Shown: positions 35,080-43,705 of the stretch, piece after piece
How positions within the stretch are numbered: position 1 is the stretch's first letter
How the letters are laid out: each line of letters starts with the position of its first letter
NCBI RefSeq assembly: GCF_001425575.1
Contig: NZ_LMRD01000007.1
Coordinates: 62,001-126,000, forward strand
Direction of reading: 5' to 3'
Origin: Aurantimonas sp. Leaf443
Lineage (GTDB): Bacteria > Pseudomonadota > Alphaproteobacteria > Rhizobiales > Rhizobiaceae
Length of the DNA stretch: 64,000 nucleotides
Made by a program: the position numbers and the translations under genes
The notes under the pieces: generated by a model
Databases searched by the model: none
What the model saw: only the letters and a program-made list of their open reading frames with translations
What the model was told of the DNA's origin: nothing

Positions 35080-35817
35080 TCAGGCCTTTCTGAACACGAA
35101 GACGTCCTGATGGTTGTCCCATCCGCCTTCCATCATCGTGTCCAGTGCGAAGCCGTTCTCGGTCATGCGGTTCACCAACCATTCCCTGCGGATGAGGGAC
35201 ACGCCGTAATAGGTCTCCCCGACGCTGTCGGCGGTCTTGCGTTCGAAGACGTGATCGCCGCGATACCGGACGAAGCCGAACCCGTCACCCTCGTAGGCCG
35301 CCTTCAGGCTGTCGAGGCCGGTCTTGTCGATCTGATCGGCGTGCCACGTGCCCTTGCAGAGGAGATCATAGGCCCTGACGCCATGCGTGGTCACGATGGC
35401 GATGCCGGACGGCGCGACCTTGCGACCGAAGTTGGCAAGCACCTCGATGGCGTCCGCCTCGCCAAGATGGGTGACGAGCGACCCCATCGCGGCCACGTCG
35501 TAGCGATCGTCCTCTACCTCGTTGAAACCGTTCAGCGGCGGCCTCACGACGACCCCGGTCACGCCGAACTCCTCCACGCAGAAATCGACCGCCGGCTCCA
35601 TCGCGTCGGCCGCCGTGATGGAGGCCGGCGCGAAGCGCTCGACGAGGTGACGCGTGACGCGGCCGTAGCCACAGGGAAGCTCGAGGATTGCTGGGCTCGC
35701 GGCGCCGTGTTTCTCGGCGGCGGCCACGATCAAGTCGGCGAACTGTCGTCCGCACGATTCGTAGTGGTCGCGCGATCCCTGAAACATGTCGTCGTCCGGA
35801 TGAATGCGTGCCGACAT
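35080..35817 (-). CDS. Class I SAM-dependent methyltransferase
   Basis: This 245-residue protein has the Rossmann methyltransferase motif I (ILELPCGYGRVTRHL near residue 45), motif II around ITAADAMEPAV, and YDVAAMGSLVTHL for motif IV. No membrane segments are seen. In this context it may methylate a sugar or the chain end of the exported polysaccharide, where terminal methylation is a known length-control signal. A small-molecule role cannot be excluded. Confidence 0.83.
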   Translation of the reverse strand: MSARIHPDDDMFQGSRDHYESCGRQFADLIVAAAEKHGAASPAILELPCGYGRVTRHLVERFAPASITAADAMEPAVDFCVEEFGVTGVVVRPPLNGFNEVEDDRYDVAAMGSLVTHLGEADAIEVLANFGRKVAPSGIAIVTTHGVRAYDLLCKGTWHADQIDKTGLDSLKAAYEGDGFGFVRYRGDHVFERKTADSVGETYYGVSLIRREWLVNRMTENGFALDTMMEGGWDNHQDVFVFRKA

Positions 35818-36210
35818 CCCTGATGCCCTTCCATTGTGGACGCGCGGCCCCGAGCCACCGCATCTCGCCGTCTCTGCGCGGGGCCCTTATGAACGATCCC
35901 CGCCTCGATGTCCCACCCCTCCGTGCGAGGATAGGCCATCGCAGCTGAACCGCGGTCCACCGCCCGCAAACCTTCCGCCAGACCGATCCGGCACACTGCA
36001 GGACGGTTCGAGGTTTCATCGAGGGCAACAGCTCGAAATCGCGCGACCGCGGCCGCCCGACGAACGTTTCACCGCTCATTTCAAGCGAAAGCGGTCTCAA
36101 CAGACTCCGCTCGCCTGCCACGCGTCGCGCTGTCATCTCATGAAGACGGTAAAACACGCCGAGCCATCGGGATGGCTTTTGGAAGCTCAAGGGGCTTCGA
36201 AAGAGGCGCT
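35818..36210. other. 393-base gap, no supported gene
   Basis: The gap between the methyltransferase and tRNA-Pro contains only weak open frames. It is a plausible boundary of the polysaccharide island. I looked for a partial copy of the tRNA end here and near 14,000 but saw none. Confidence 0.45.
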
Positions 36211-36287
36211 TGGTCGGAGTGGCAGGATTTGAACCTGCGACCCCCTCGTCCCGAACGAGGTGCGCTACCAGGCTGCGCTACACTCCG
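36211..36287 (-). tRNA. tRNA-Pro (anticodon CGG)
   Basis: On the minus strand a 77-base cloverleaf is visible: acceptor CGGAGTG pairing with CACTCCG, discriminator A and an encoded CCA end (36213-36211). The D arm is GCGCAGCCTGGTAGCGC, the anticodon stem CCTCG/CGAGG closes loop TTCGGGA, giving anticodon CGG (codon CCG), and the T arm has GGTTCAAATCC. Initial pairs and loop lengths are all normal. Confidence 0.97.
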
Positions 36288-36340
36288 ATGGCGCGAACCC
36301 CTAGAGGATGGGCGTTTTCATCGCAAGCGAAAAGTTGGGG

Positions 36341-36763
36341 TCAGGCCTCGGCGGCGGCGCAAGTGGCGCAGAGGCCTGTGATCTCGATGGAACTGCGCTC
36401 GGCGCGGAAGCCCTCGCGGCGGGCCCAGCCGTCGAGGACGGCCTGCAGCGACGAATCGTGGAACTCGGAGACCCGGGCGCAGCGCGTGCAGATGCCGAAG
36501 GCCAGAACCGCCGAGCCGTGGTCGTGGTTCTCGCCGGGTCCGTGCTGGTGGCGGCAGGCGACGAAGGCCTTCAGCGTGTCCAGCCGGTGCACGAGGCCGC
36601 GCTCGAGGAGACGGTCGAGCGCGCGATAGACCTGCAAAGGCGCGCGCATGCCCTCCGCGCGCAGCCGGTCGAGGATGGCGTAGGCGCTGAGCGGCTCGGG
36701 CGAGCGCGTCAGCGCCTCCAGGACGAGAGACTGGTTGCGCGTCAGGCGCGGCGGCGCGCTCAT
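36341..36763 (-). CDS. zur: Zinc uptake regulator, Fur family
   Basis: This 140-residue protein has a winged helix domain (SAYAILDRLRAEGMRAPLQVYRALDRL spans about 26-52) and the C-terminal zinc sites of Fur regulators: CRHQHGPGENHDHGS and the paired cysteines CTRCARV and CATCA. Its start overlaps the znuB stop as ATGA, so it is expressed with the uptake genes. It should repress znuCB-zur and divergent znuA when zinc is sufficient. Confidence 0.92.
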   Translation of the reverse strand: MSAPPRLTRNQSLVLEALTRSPEPLSAYAILDRLRAEGMRAPLQVYRALDRLLERGLVHRLDTLKAFVACRHQHGPGENHDHGSAVLAFGICTRCARVSEFHDSSLQAVLDGWARREGFRAERSSIEITGLCATCAAAEA

Positions 36764-37587
36764 CGGGGGACCTCCCGGGCGAACCTGCGGTCGCGGTCGC
36801 GGCCGAAGGCGGCCGGCAGGAAGCTCGCCAGGAAGAGGATGAGCGCGACGACCACGATGGACGGGCCGGACGGCGTGTCGAAGGCCAGCGAGCCGGCGAG
36901 ACCGCCGCCCGCCGCGACCATACCGAGGAGCGCGGCGACGAGCGCCATCGTCTCGGGCGTGGCGGCGAAGCGCCGGGCGGTCGCGGCCGGCACGATCAGG
37001 AGCGCGGTGATGAGGAGGATGCCGACGATCTTCATGGCGATGGCGATGACGAGCGCCATCAGCAGCATGAAGACGATGCGCGTGCGCTCCGGCCTCTGTC
37101 CCTCGGCCTCGGCCAGTTCCTCGTTGACCGTGGCCGCCAGCAGCGGGCGCCAGACAAAGGCGAGCACCGCCAGAACGAGGGCGCCGCCGCCATAGAGGAA
37201 GGCGAGGTCGAGCCGCGAGACCGAGAGGATGTCGCCGAAGAGGAGGCCCATCAGATCGATGCGCACGCTCGTCATGAAGGCGACGATGACGAGGCCGACC
37301 GCGAGCGTCGAATGGGAGAGAAGCCCGAGCAGAGCGTCGGTCGAGAGCGAGCGCTGGCGCTGCAGGAGGAGGAGCGCGGCCGAGACCGCGACGGCGATGG
37401 CGAAGACGCCGATCATCGGCTCCACCGAGAAGGCGGTGGAGAGGGCGACGCCCAGGAGCGCGGAATGGGCCATCGTGTCGCCGAAATAGGCCATGCGGCG
37501 CCAGACCACGAAACAGCCGAGCGGCCCGGCGACGGCGGCGATGCCGAGCCCGGCGAGGATCGCGCGCCAGAAGAAGTCGTCAAGCAC
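36760..37587 (-). CDS. znuB: Zinc ABC transporter permease
   Basis: This 275-residue permease has about eight hydrophobic segments and the family motifs GCFVVWRRMAYFGDTMAHSALLG near the N-terminus (residues about 23-45 in part) and MKIVGILLITALLIVPAATAR. The best start is GTG at 37587, which overlaps the end of znuC by 8 bases; no ATG gives the proper length. It transports zinc delivered by ZnuA with energy from ZnuC. Confidence 0.9.
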   Translation of the reverse strand: MLDDFFWRAILAGLGIAAVAGPLGCFVVWRRMAYFGDTMAHSALLGVALSTAFSVEPMIGVFAIAVAVSAALLLLQRQRSLSTDALLGLLSHSTLAVGLVIVAFMTSVRIDLMGLLFGDILSVSRLDLAFLYGGGALVLAVLAFVWRPLLAATVNEELAEAEGQRPERTRIVFMLLMALVIAIAMKIVGILLITALLIVPAATARRFAATPETMALVAALLGMVAAGGGLAGSLAFDTPSGPSIVVVALILFLASFLPAAFGRDRDRRFAREVPR

Positions 37588-38521
37588 CCAGCGTCTCCTT
37601 CTCGGCCGGCCGCGACGGCGCGCCGGCGGCATCGGCCGGATGGGCGTGGCCGGCATGGTGCTCATGACGGTCGTGATGGTGATGGGACGCGCCGTGCCAC
37701 CCGTGACCCTGGCCGTCCGGCGCGGCGGCGGGCGTGCAGCGATCGGCCAGCGTGCCGTCGGCAAGGCGCACCCGCCCGTCCGGCAGATGCGTGTGATCGT
37801 GGTCGTGGGCGTAGATGGCCAGCGTCTCGGCCGCGCGCGGGCCGAAGAGGGTGCGGTAGGCGGGCGAGGCCGCCACGCTCTGGGGCGTGCCCGCGCAGCA
37901 GACATGGCCGTTGAGGCACAGGACCGTGTCGGTCTTGGCCATGACGACATGCAGATCGTGCGAGATCAGGAGGATGGCGCAGCCCTCGCGGTCGCGGATG
38001 TCGGCGATGAGATCGTAGAGCGCGATCTGGCCGGAAAAGTCGACGCCCTGCACGGGCTCGTCGAGGACGAGGAGGTCGGGCCGGCGCAGGATGGCGCGGG
38101 CGAGAAGCGCGCGCTGGAACTCGCCGCCCGAAAGATCGGCCGCGCGCGCCTTCGACAGATGGGCGATGCCGACGCGTTCGAGCGCGGCCTGCACCATTGC
38201 CGGGCTTGCCGGCGCCGTCAGCGTCATGAGGCGCGCGACGGTGAGCGGCAGGGTCCAGTCGATGGCGAATTTCTGCGGCACGTAGCCGACGCGCAAGGCC
38301 GCATCGCGCGTCACCTCGCCCTCGCTCGGCCGGTGCACGCCGAGCACGAGCTTGGCCGTCGTCGACTTGCCCGAGCCGTTCGGGCCGATCAGCGTGACGA
38401 TCTCGCCGCGGCGCAGGCTGAGGTTCACCCCGCGCACCAGCCAGCGTCCGCCGCGCGCGAGGCCGGCCTCGCGCATGGCGACGAGGGGGCTTGCCCCGGA
38501 AGGTCCTGGCACTGCGATCAT
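37580..38521 (-). CDS. znuC: Zinc ABC transporter ATPase with His-rich C-terminal tail
   Basis: This 313-residue ATPase has Walker A GPNGSGKST near residue 55, signature LSGGEFQRALLARA, Walker B LLVLDEPVQGVD and H-loop LISHDLH. It is about 60 residues longer than E. coli ZnuC. The extra tail contains clusters HDHDHTH and HHHHDRHEHHAGHAH, which may hold or sense zinc in the cytoplasm. ATG at 38521 was chosen from the family start; an in-frame ATG further upstream would enter the znuA promoter region. Confidence 0.92.
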   Translation of the reverse strand: MIAVPGPSGASPLVAMREAGLARGGRWLVRGVNLSLRRGEIVTLIGPNGSGKSTTAKLVLGVHRPSEGEVTRDAALRVGYVPQKFAIDWTLPLTVARLMTLTAPASPAMVQAALERVGIAHLSKARAADLSGGEFQRALLARAILRRPDLLVLDEPVQGVDFSGQIALYDLIADIRDREGCAILLISHDLHVVMAKTDTVLCLNGHVCCAGTPQSVAASPAYRTLFGPRAAETLAIYAHDHDHTHLPDGRVRLADGTLADRCTPAAAPDGQGHGWHGASHHHHDRHEHHAGHAHPADAAGAPSRPAEKETLGA

Positions 38522-38564
38522 GGCGTCGTCCCGGCTGTGCGGCTTGCGGCCTCTTATGGCAGAC

Positions 38565-38600
38565 GTTATAGGGTTACACAACGAAACGGTATATCGTTAC
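38565..38600. promoter_or_regulatory. Candidate Zur-binding region
   Basis: Between divergent znuC and znuA two similar 13-mers occur, GTTATAGGGTTAC (38565-38577) and GGTATATCGTTAC (38588-38600), matching at 10 of 13 positions and 23 bases apart, about two helix turns. The second overlaps a dyad AACGA-N9-TCGTT (38580-38598). AT-rich dyads containing TATA and GTTAC-like arms are known for Zur of related bacteria. Direct match to a named consensus was not possible. Confidence 0.5.
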
Positions 38601-38626
38601 GCCCCTCTCCCGCCGAAAGGTTCCCG

Positions 38627-39607
38627 ATGCGTTCTGTCCTCCTGGCCGCCACCTGCGCGCTCGCCCTCGCCACGCCGGCGCTCGCCGAGGTGCCGGGCGT
38701 CGTGGTCTCGATCAAGCCGATCGGCTCGCTCGTCTCGCAGGTGATGGAGGGCGTCGGCGAGCCGCATGTCATCGTGGCGGGCGCGGGCTCGCCGCACACC
38801 TACGCGATGAAGCCTTCGGATGCCGCCGCGCTCGACAAGGCGAGCCTCGTGTTCTGGATGGGCCCCACGCTGGAGGCCTTCCTGGAGGGGCCGATCGAGA
38901 CGCTCGGCACCAAGGCGCGCATTGTCGCGCTTTCCGGGGCGCCGGGCGTCCAGCCCCTGCCCTTCCGCACCGGCGGCGCCTTCGAGATGGACGAGGACGA
39001 GGATGCCCATGGCGCCGCCGAGGCCCATGGCGGTCACGACGCCCATGGCGAGGGCGAAGCCGGGCACGAGCACGGCCACGAGGAAGGCACGGTGGACATG
39101 CATATGTGGCTCGACCCCCAGAACGCGAAGGCCTTCGTGGCCACCATCGCCGACGAGCTCGGCAAGGCCGATCCCGACCATGCCGCGCGCTACGCGGCGA
39201 ACGCCAAGGCCGCGAGCGAGAGGCTCGACGCGCTGCAGGCCTCCATCGCCGCGAAGATCGCGCCGGTGAAGGACCGGCCCTTCGTCGTCTTTCACGACGC
39301 CTACCAGTATTTCGACCGGCGCTTCGGGCTAAGGACGGCGGGCTCCGTCACGGTGAGCCCGGAAACGGCGCCGGGCGCGCGCCGGCTCGCCGAGATCCGC
39401 GCCAAGATCGCCGAGACGGGCGCGGCCTGCGTCTTCTCCGAGCCGCAGTTCGAATCGAAATTCGTCTCGCTCGTCCTCGAGGGCAGCAAGGCCCGTTCGG
39501 GCACGCTCGACCCGGAGGGCGCCACGATGACGGCGGGCCCCGGCCTCTACGACACGCTGCTCAATTCCATCGCCGACTCGCTCGTCGACTGCCTGTCGAA
39601 AGCCTGA
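38627..39607 (+). CDS. znuA: Zinc ABC transporter periplasmic binding protein
   Basis: This 326-residue protein has a signal peptide (cleavage after ATPALA, residue 20), zinc ligands H57 in GSPHTYAM and H159 in VDMHMWLDP, a later His in VVFHDAYQYF and Asp in GPGLYDTLL. Between the first two ligands is an acidic His-rich loop (about residues 121-153), the usual zinc-capturing feature. The start has GAAAGG upstream. It is divergent from znuC and shares its control region. Confidence 0.95.
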   Translation: MRSVLLAATCALALATPALAEVPGVVVSIKPIGSLVSQVMEGVGEPHVIVAGAGSPHTYAMKPSDAAALDKASLVFWMGPTLEAFLEGPIETLGTKARIVALSGAPGVQPLPFRTGGAFEMDEDEDAHGAAEAHGGHDAHGEGEAGHEHGHEEGTVDMHMWLDPQNAKAFVATIADELGKADPDHAARYAANAKAASERLDALQASIAAKIAPVKDRPFVVFHDAYQYFDRRFGLRTAGSVTVSPETAPGARRLAEIRAKIAETGAACVFSEPQFESKFVSLVLEGSKARSGTLDPEGATMTAGPGLYDTLLNSIADSLVDCLSKA

Positions 39608-39683
39608 CGGCGGAACCACGGCCGGGCCGCCGCGACAGGCCGGCGGCTTGCCGTCCGGCGCGCGGCGGCGCTATCCTGCGCAA

Positions 39684-40238
39684 ATGAGCCTTCGCGCCGG
39701 CCAGGATGGAACCGCCCTGCCCGCGCCGCCCCGCTACAGCCGGGCCGCGCGGGTGCTGCACTGGGTCGTGGCGCTTCTCGTCTTCGCCGTCTGGCCGCTC
39801 GGCTTCGTCATCTCCTTCATCCGCGAGGATGCCAAGCTCGGCTTCTATCTGCTGCACGAGAGCTTCGGATTCCTCGTTCTCTGGGCGATGCTGGCGCGCG
39901 TTCTGGTGCGGGCCCGCACGCGCCCGCCGGAGATGATCGCCGTCTCGCCGGGGGAGCGCGCGCTGGCGAAAGGCGTGCATGCCCTCCTCTACGCCGCGCT
40001 CCTCGCGATGCCGGCGATCGGCTTTCTCGCCACCAACGCCCATGGCTTTCCCTTGCGCCTGTTCGGGCTCGTGCCGATCCCCTCGCCGCTCGGCAAGGCG
40101 CCGGAGATCGCGCCCTATCTGTCGGCGGCCCACACGGCGCTGGCCTATGCGATCCTCGTCCTCCTGGCGCTGCATCTGGCCGGCGTCTTCCGCCATCATG
40201 TCCTGAAGCGCGACGCCACGCTGCAGCGCATGCTGTAG
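39684..40238 (+). CDS. Cytochrome b561 family protein
   Basis: This 184-residue membrane protein has four hydrophobic helices with haem-ligand His candidates in ARVLHWVVAL, LLHESFGF, KGVHALLYAA, and at LLALHLAGVFRHH near the end, giving the two His pairs expected for two b haems. It belongs to the YodB/CybB type and probably moves electrons from ubiquinol in the inner membrane. It is monocistronic, 76 bases after znuA and convergent with the next genes. Confidence 0.87.
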   Translation: MSLRAGQDGTALPAPPRYSRAARVLHWVVALLVFAVWPLGFVISFIREDAKLGFYLLHESFGFLVLWAMLARVLVRARTRPPEMIAVSPGERALAKGVHALLYAALLAMPAIGFLATNAHGFPLRLFGLVPIPSPLGKAPEIAPYLSAAHTALAYAILVLLALHLAGVFRHHVLKRDATLQRML

Positions 40239-40251
40239 CCCCTCCCGGTCC

Positions 40252-41028
40252 TCAGAGGGGATGGGCGAGGAGGTCGAGATGCCCGACGGTGCAGGACGCG
40301 CCGGCCTCGGCTTGCGCCCTTCGGTAGGCGAGCCAGGACGCGATCGCATCGGCCGCGATCGCGCCCGTCTCCCGCGCGGCCTCCGCCAGGCCCTCGACAT
40401 AGGCGACCTGCAGGGCCTCGCTGCCGGGGCCGAGGCGCCAGGGGCTCGCGGCGGTCTCGACGGCATAGCCGTGCCCTGCCAGCGCCGCCGAAAGCGCCGC
40501 CGTCGCCCCACCCCCGAGCGCCGGCCCGAGCCCCTTGTCGCGATGGCGATGCGCGGCCACGCAGGCGAGAAGCGCCGCGTCGAGCGGGTGCGGCCACGCG
40601 AAGGCGATCGCGTCGTCGATCGTGAGCGCCGCATAGAGGGGCAGGCGCTCGGCCGCGAGGCGGCGCGCGAGAGCCTGCGCGAAGGCGTTCGAGACGAGAT
40701 CGAAGAGCGCGGAGGCCGTGACGAGCCGGGCGCCATCGAGCGGCAGCCCGTCCACGGCCGCAAGGTCGGCGAGGACGGTCTCGGCGCCCGGATGGCGACG
40801 GCGCGCCTCTTCCAGGAGGACCGGATCGGCGTCGACGAGGCGCCAGCGCGCCGGCACGATATCCGCGAAGGCGCGCAGCGTGGATCCCGTGCCCGCGCCC
40901 AGATCGACGGTGACGGGGTCCGGCACCTGCGCCAGATGCCCGGCAGCGCGCGCCAGAAGGCCCGCGTCGCGCGCGGCATGGTCGGCCGGCTCGCGCAGGG
41001 CCAGCCAGCCGGGCGAGAAGCCGCTCAA
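40252..41028 (-). CDS. SAM-dependent methyltransferase (uncharacterised cluster)
   Basis: This 258-residue protein has motif I as TVDLGAGTGSTLRAF near residue 35, LVDADPVLLEEAR as motif II and LVTASALFDLVS as motif IV. The likely start is TTG at 41028, overlapping the upstream stop (TTGA); no ATG gives this domain complete. It is the last gene of a tight minus-strand set with a dehydrogenase, a pterin-synthase-like protein and a glycosyltransferase. Its acceptor is probably the product of those enzymes. Confidence 0.83.
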   Translation of the reverse strand: MSGFSPGWLALREPADHAARDAGLLARAAGHLAQVPDPVTVDLGAGTGSTLRAFADIVPARWRLVDADPVLLEEARRRHPGAETVLADLAAVDGLPLDGARLVTASALFDLVSNAFAQALARRLAAERLPLYAALTIDDAIAFAWPHPLDAALLACVAAHRHRDKGLGPALGGGATAALSAALAGHGYAVETAASPWRLGPGSEALQVAYVEGLAEAARETGAIAADAIASWLAYRRAQAEAGASCTVGHLDLLAHPL

Positions 41029-42071
41029 GGCCGCGCCGCCTCGTCGAGCCGGGCGACGAAGACCGCCGCCGCGTCGCGCCAGGACGGCAGGGCCCGGCCG
41101 GCCTCGGCGGCACCCGCCGCAAGGCGCGCGCGCAAGGCCTCGTCGGTGATGAGCCGTTCGAGCGCGTCGGCGAAGGCCTGCGGGTCGTCCGCCGGCACGA
41201 GGAGGCCGGCCGAGGCCGGCACCACGTCGGGAATCGGCCCGGCCGCGCAGGCCACGATCGGCACGCCCTGCGACATGGCCTCGGCGAAGACCATGCCATA
41301 GCCTTCGTAGCGGCTGGCGAGCGCGAAGATGTCGGCTTTCGCGAGCGCCGCGCGCGTGTCCTCCGAGCGGCCGGTCATGGTCACGCGCTCGCCGAGCCCG
41401 GCTTCGGCGATGCGCTGCCGGAGGTCCGCGGCGGTCGCGGGGTCGGCCTCGCCGCTGCCGATGATGCGGCAGGTCCAGTCGAGCGCGCGCAGCCGCGCCA
41501 GCGCCGCGATGAGGATGTCGTGGCCCTTGCGCGGAATGAGCGTGCCGATGCTGAGGATCAGCGGCGGCCGCCCGCCGCCCGGCGAGAGCGGGGCGGGATC
41601 GGTGCCCGGCAGGGCGACCGAGAGCTTCTCCGGCGCCACGCCGAAGCGCGTGGCGACCTCGCGGCCCGTGGCCGGCGCGGTGACGACGACGCTGCGCGCC
41701 ATGGCGAGCGCGCGCCGCTCGCTGTCCTCCAGCCGCGCGCTCTCCTCGGGCGAAAGCCCGGTTTCCAGGCACAGGGGGTGATGGCAGAGCGCGACGATGT
41801 TCAGCCGCGCACCCTCGCGTTCGGCGATCTCGGGCATCGCCCCGAAGGCGAGACCGTCGGCGAGGACGAGGGCGCCGTCCGGCAGGGCGGCGAGGCGCCG
41901 CGCCGCGTCGGCGAGATCGGCGCCGCCGGGACAGGGAAAGGCCCGCGAGACCGCGACGATCTCCACCAAAAAGCCCGCCTCGCGCAGTTCCGCGATGATG
42001 CGCCGGTCGTAGCCGTAGCCGCCGGTCGGCAGGTCGAGCCCGTCCGGCACCAGGAAGTGGACGCGCGTCAC
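41025..42071 (-). CDS. GT4 glycosyltransferase (uncharacterised cluster)
   Basis: This 348-residue protein begins with GTG at 42071 (GTGA overlap with the next gene upstream). It shows LPTGGYGYDRRII near residue 15, ILSIGTLIPRKGHDILIAAL at the start of the second domain and SRYEGYGMVFAEAMSQGVPI near residue 270, the EX7E donor-phosphate motif. Its linkage to a pterin-synthase-like gene is unusual, and it is the only sugar transferase in this set. Confidence 0.87.
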   Translation of the reverse strand: MTRVHFLVPDGLDLPTGGYGYDRRIIAELREAGFLVEIVAVSRAFPCPGGADLADAARRLAALPDGALVLADGLAFGAMPEIAEREGARLNIVALCHHPLCLETGLSPEESARLEDSERRALAMARSVVVTAPATGREVATRFGVAPEKLSVALPGTDPAPLSPGGGRPPLILSIGTLIPRKGHDILIAALARLRALDWTCRIIGSGEADPATAADLRQRIAEAGLGERVTMTGRSEDTRAALAKADIFALASRYEGYGMVFAEAMSQGVPIVACAAGPIPDVVPASAGLLVPADDPQAFADALERLITDEALRARLAAGAAEAGRALPSWRDAAAVFVARLDEAARP

Positions 42072-42466
42072 AGGTCGGCCTCGTAGAAGGCCCGCGCGAC
42101 ATGCGACTCGTGCAGGGTGACGCGCAGCCGGCGGATGCGCCCGCCCCCCTCGCCGAGGCGCCCGGAAGCGATGGCCGCGGCGATCTCGTCGAACACGTGG
42201 CGCGCGACGACCTCGGTCGTCGTGACGCGGCCCTCGAAGACGGCGAGATCGTCGAGATTGGCGTAGTTCAGCGGCGCCAGCACGTCCTTGAGGACGCTCG
42301 TCGCCAGCCCGATGTCGACGCATAGGCCGTCCGCGTCGAGATCACGGGAGAAGAAACCGGCATCGACCACATAGGTCGCCCCGTGGAGACCTTGCGCCGG
42401 CCCGAAGACCGGCCGGGGAAGGGAATGGGCGATCATCACGTGATCGCGGACTTCGACGCAGTACAT
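42068..42466 (-). CDS. Divergent 6-pyruvoyl-tetrahydropterin synthase / QueD-like protein
   Basis: This 132-residue protein is clearly related to PTPS/QueD: it has a first His in MIAHSLP (H14), a second in LHGATYVV (H28), a TTTEVVARHVFDEI helix and HESHVARAFYE with the conserved Glu. However the usual third zinc ligand of the HGH motif is replaced by Ala30, and the catalytic Cys before it is absent (PAQGLHG). Reaction may therefore differ from both QueD and PTPS, or the metal site is incomplete. Both gene ends overlap or adjoin its neighbours. Confidence 0.82.
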   Translation of the reverse strand: MYCVEVRDHVMIAHSLPRPVFGPAQGLHGATYVVDAGFFSRDLDADGLCVDIGLATSVLKDVLAPLNYANLDDLAVFEGRVTTTEVVARHVFDEIAAAIASGRLGEGGGRIRRLRVTLHESHVARAFYEADL

Positions 42467-42513
42467 GGAACTCCCGTGGCGCGGCGCGCTCGTTCGGTCG
42501 GCTTCGCGCGGGT

Positions 42514-43527
42514 TCACGCGCGATAGCGGATTCGGTGGCAGAGCGTATCAGGGGCGGCCAGCACCGCGCCATAGACCTCCGGGAGCGCCTCGAACGGCGT
42601 CTCGCCCGAGATCAGCGCGTCGAGGCGCGCGTCCTTCAGGAGCGAGAGGGCCAGATGCAGGCGGCGCTCGCGGCTCCACCGCGCGCGGCGGGCCGCCGGC
42701 ACGGTGCCGACCTGCGAGGCGATGATCGACAGGCGCTGCGAGTGGAAGGCGCCGCCGAGGAGAAGCGTCGCCGGGCGCGTGCCGAACCAGCTCGCCTCCA
42801 CGATCCGCCCCTCGAAGCCGCAGGCCTCGATCGCGAGCCCCAGCCCTTCGTCCGTGCCGGATGCGTGGATCGCCACGTCGCAGCCGCTCGGCGCCTGCCC
42901 CGGCGCCGCGAAGCGCGCGCCGAGGCCGATCGCGACCGCTTCCCGCGCCGCCTCGCGGTCGATCACCGTCACCTCGGTGCCGGGAATGGCGGCGGCGAGG
43001 AAGGCGACGAGAAGCCCGATCAGCCCGCCGCCGACGACCACGACCCGGTCGCCCGGCTGCAGGCCGGCATCCCAGACGAGGTTCAGCGCCGTCTCCATAT
43101 TGGGGCCGAGCACGGCGCGTTCGGGCGGCACGCCCTGCGGCAGGACCATCGCCGCGCCTTGCGGCACGTCGAACCGCGTCTGATGCGGGTGGAGGACGAG
43201 GACGAGATCGCCCTCTGCCGCGCCGGCCTGCGCCTCGGGCGCGAGGTCCGCCTGCGACGCGACGACGCGCCCGACCGTGGCATAGCCGTATTTGACCGGC
43301 GCCGGGAACGCCCCTTCCTGGAACGGCGCGCGCATGCGCTCGTGCTCGGATGCCGGCACCGCGCCGGCGAAGACGGTGGCCTCGGTGCCGCGCGAGATCG
43401 CGCCGAAGAGCGCGCGCACGCGCACTTGCCCCGCCTCCAGAGGCCCGAGCGGGGCGGCGCGCAGGGCGCCCCGGCCCGGCGCCTCGATCCAGAAGGCGGA
43501 AGGGGCCGCGTCTTGGCTGTCGTCCAC
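42514..43527 (-). CDS. Zinc-type alcohol dehydrogenase-like oxidoreductase
   Basis: This 337-residue medium-chain dehydrogenase has the GroES-like N-terminal domain with SRGTEATVFAG and PVKYGYATVGRVVA, then a Rossmann fold VVVVGGGLIGLLVAFLAA near residue 163 and VIDREAAREAV. The usual catalytic Cys and His zinc ligands of alcohol dehydrogenases are not evident near GTEATVF, similar to the zinc-lacking branch that acts on sugar or pterin-like intermediates. It heads the minus-strand set, transcribed away from the CDP-alcohol gene. Confidence 0.82.
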   Translation of the reverse strand: MDDSQDAAPSAFWIEAPGRGALRAAPLGPLEAGQVRVRALFGAISRGTEATVFAGAVPASEHERMRAPFQEGAFPAPVKYGYATVGRVVASQADLAPEAQAGAAEGDLVLVLHPHQTRFDVPQGAAMVLPQGVPPERAVLGPNMETALNLVWDAGLQPGDRVVVVGGGLIGLLVAFLAAAIPGTEVTVIDREAAREAVAIGLGARFAAPGQAPSGCDVAIHASGTDEGLGLAIEACGFEGRIVEASWFGTRPATLLLGGAFHSQRLSIIASQVGTVPAARRARWSRERRLHLALSLLKDARLDALISGETPFEALPEVYGAVLAAPDTLCHRIRYRA

Positions 43528-43705
43528 CCGTCTCTCCTCGCGCTGGCCGGGCCGCCAATCGAACCGAGGACGGCCATCGCGTCAACGCCCTCCGTGCCAT
43601 TGCCGAAGGCCCTCCGGCGCGCGATCTATGAAACGGGCGGCCGCGTGCCCCGGCCTTCGGCGGGCCGGCGACGGGCGGCGCGGGAGCGCGGGAAAGACGA
43701 CGGGC

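Noticed and set aside
35366-36190. 274-codon minus-strand frame beginning beyond the methyltransferase
   Set aside because: Its second half is a shadow of the methyltransferase gene in another frame and its first half has no recognisable domain or ribosome site.
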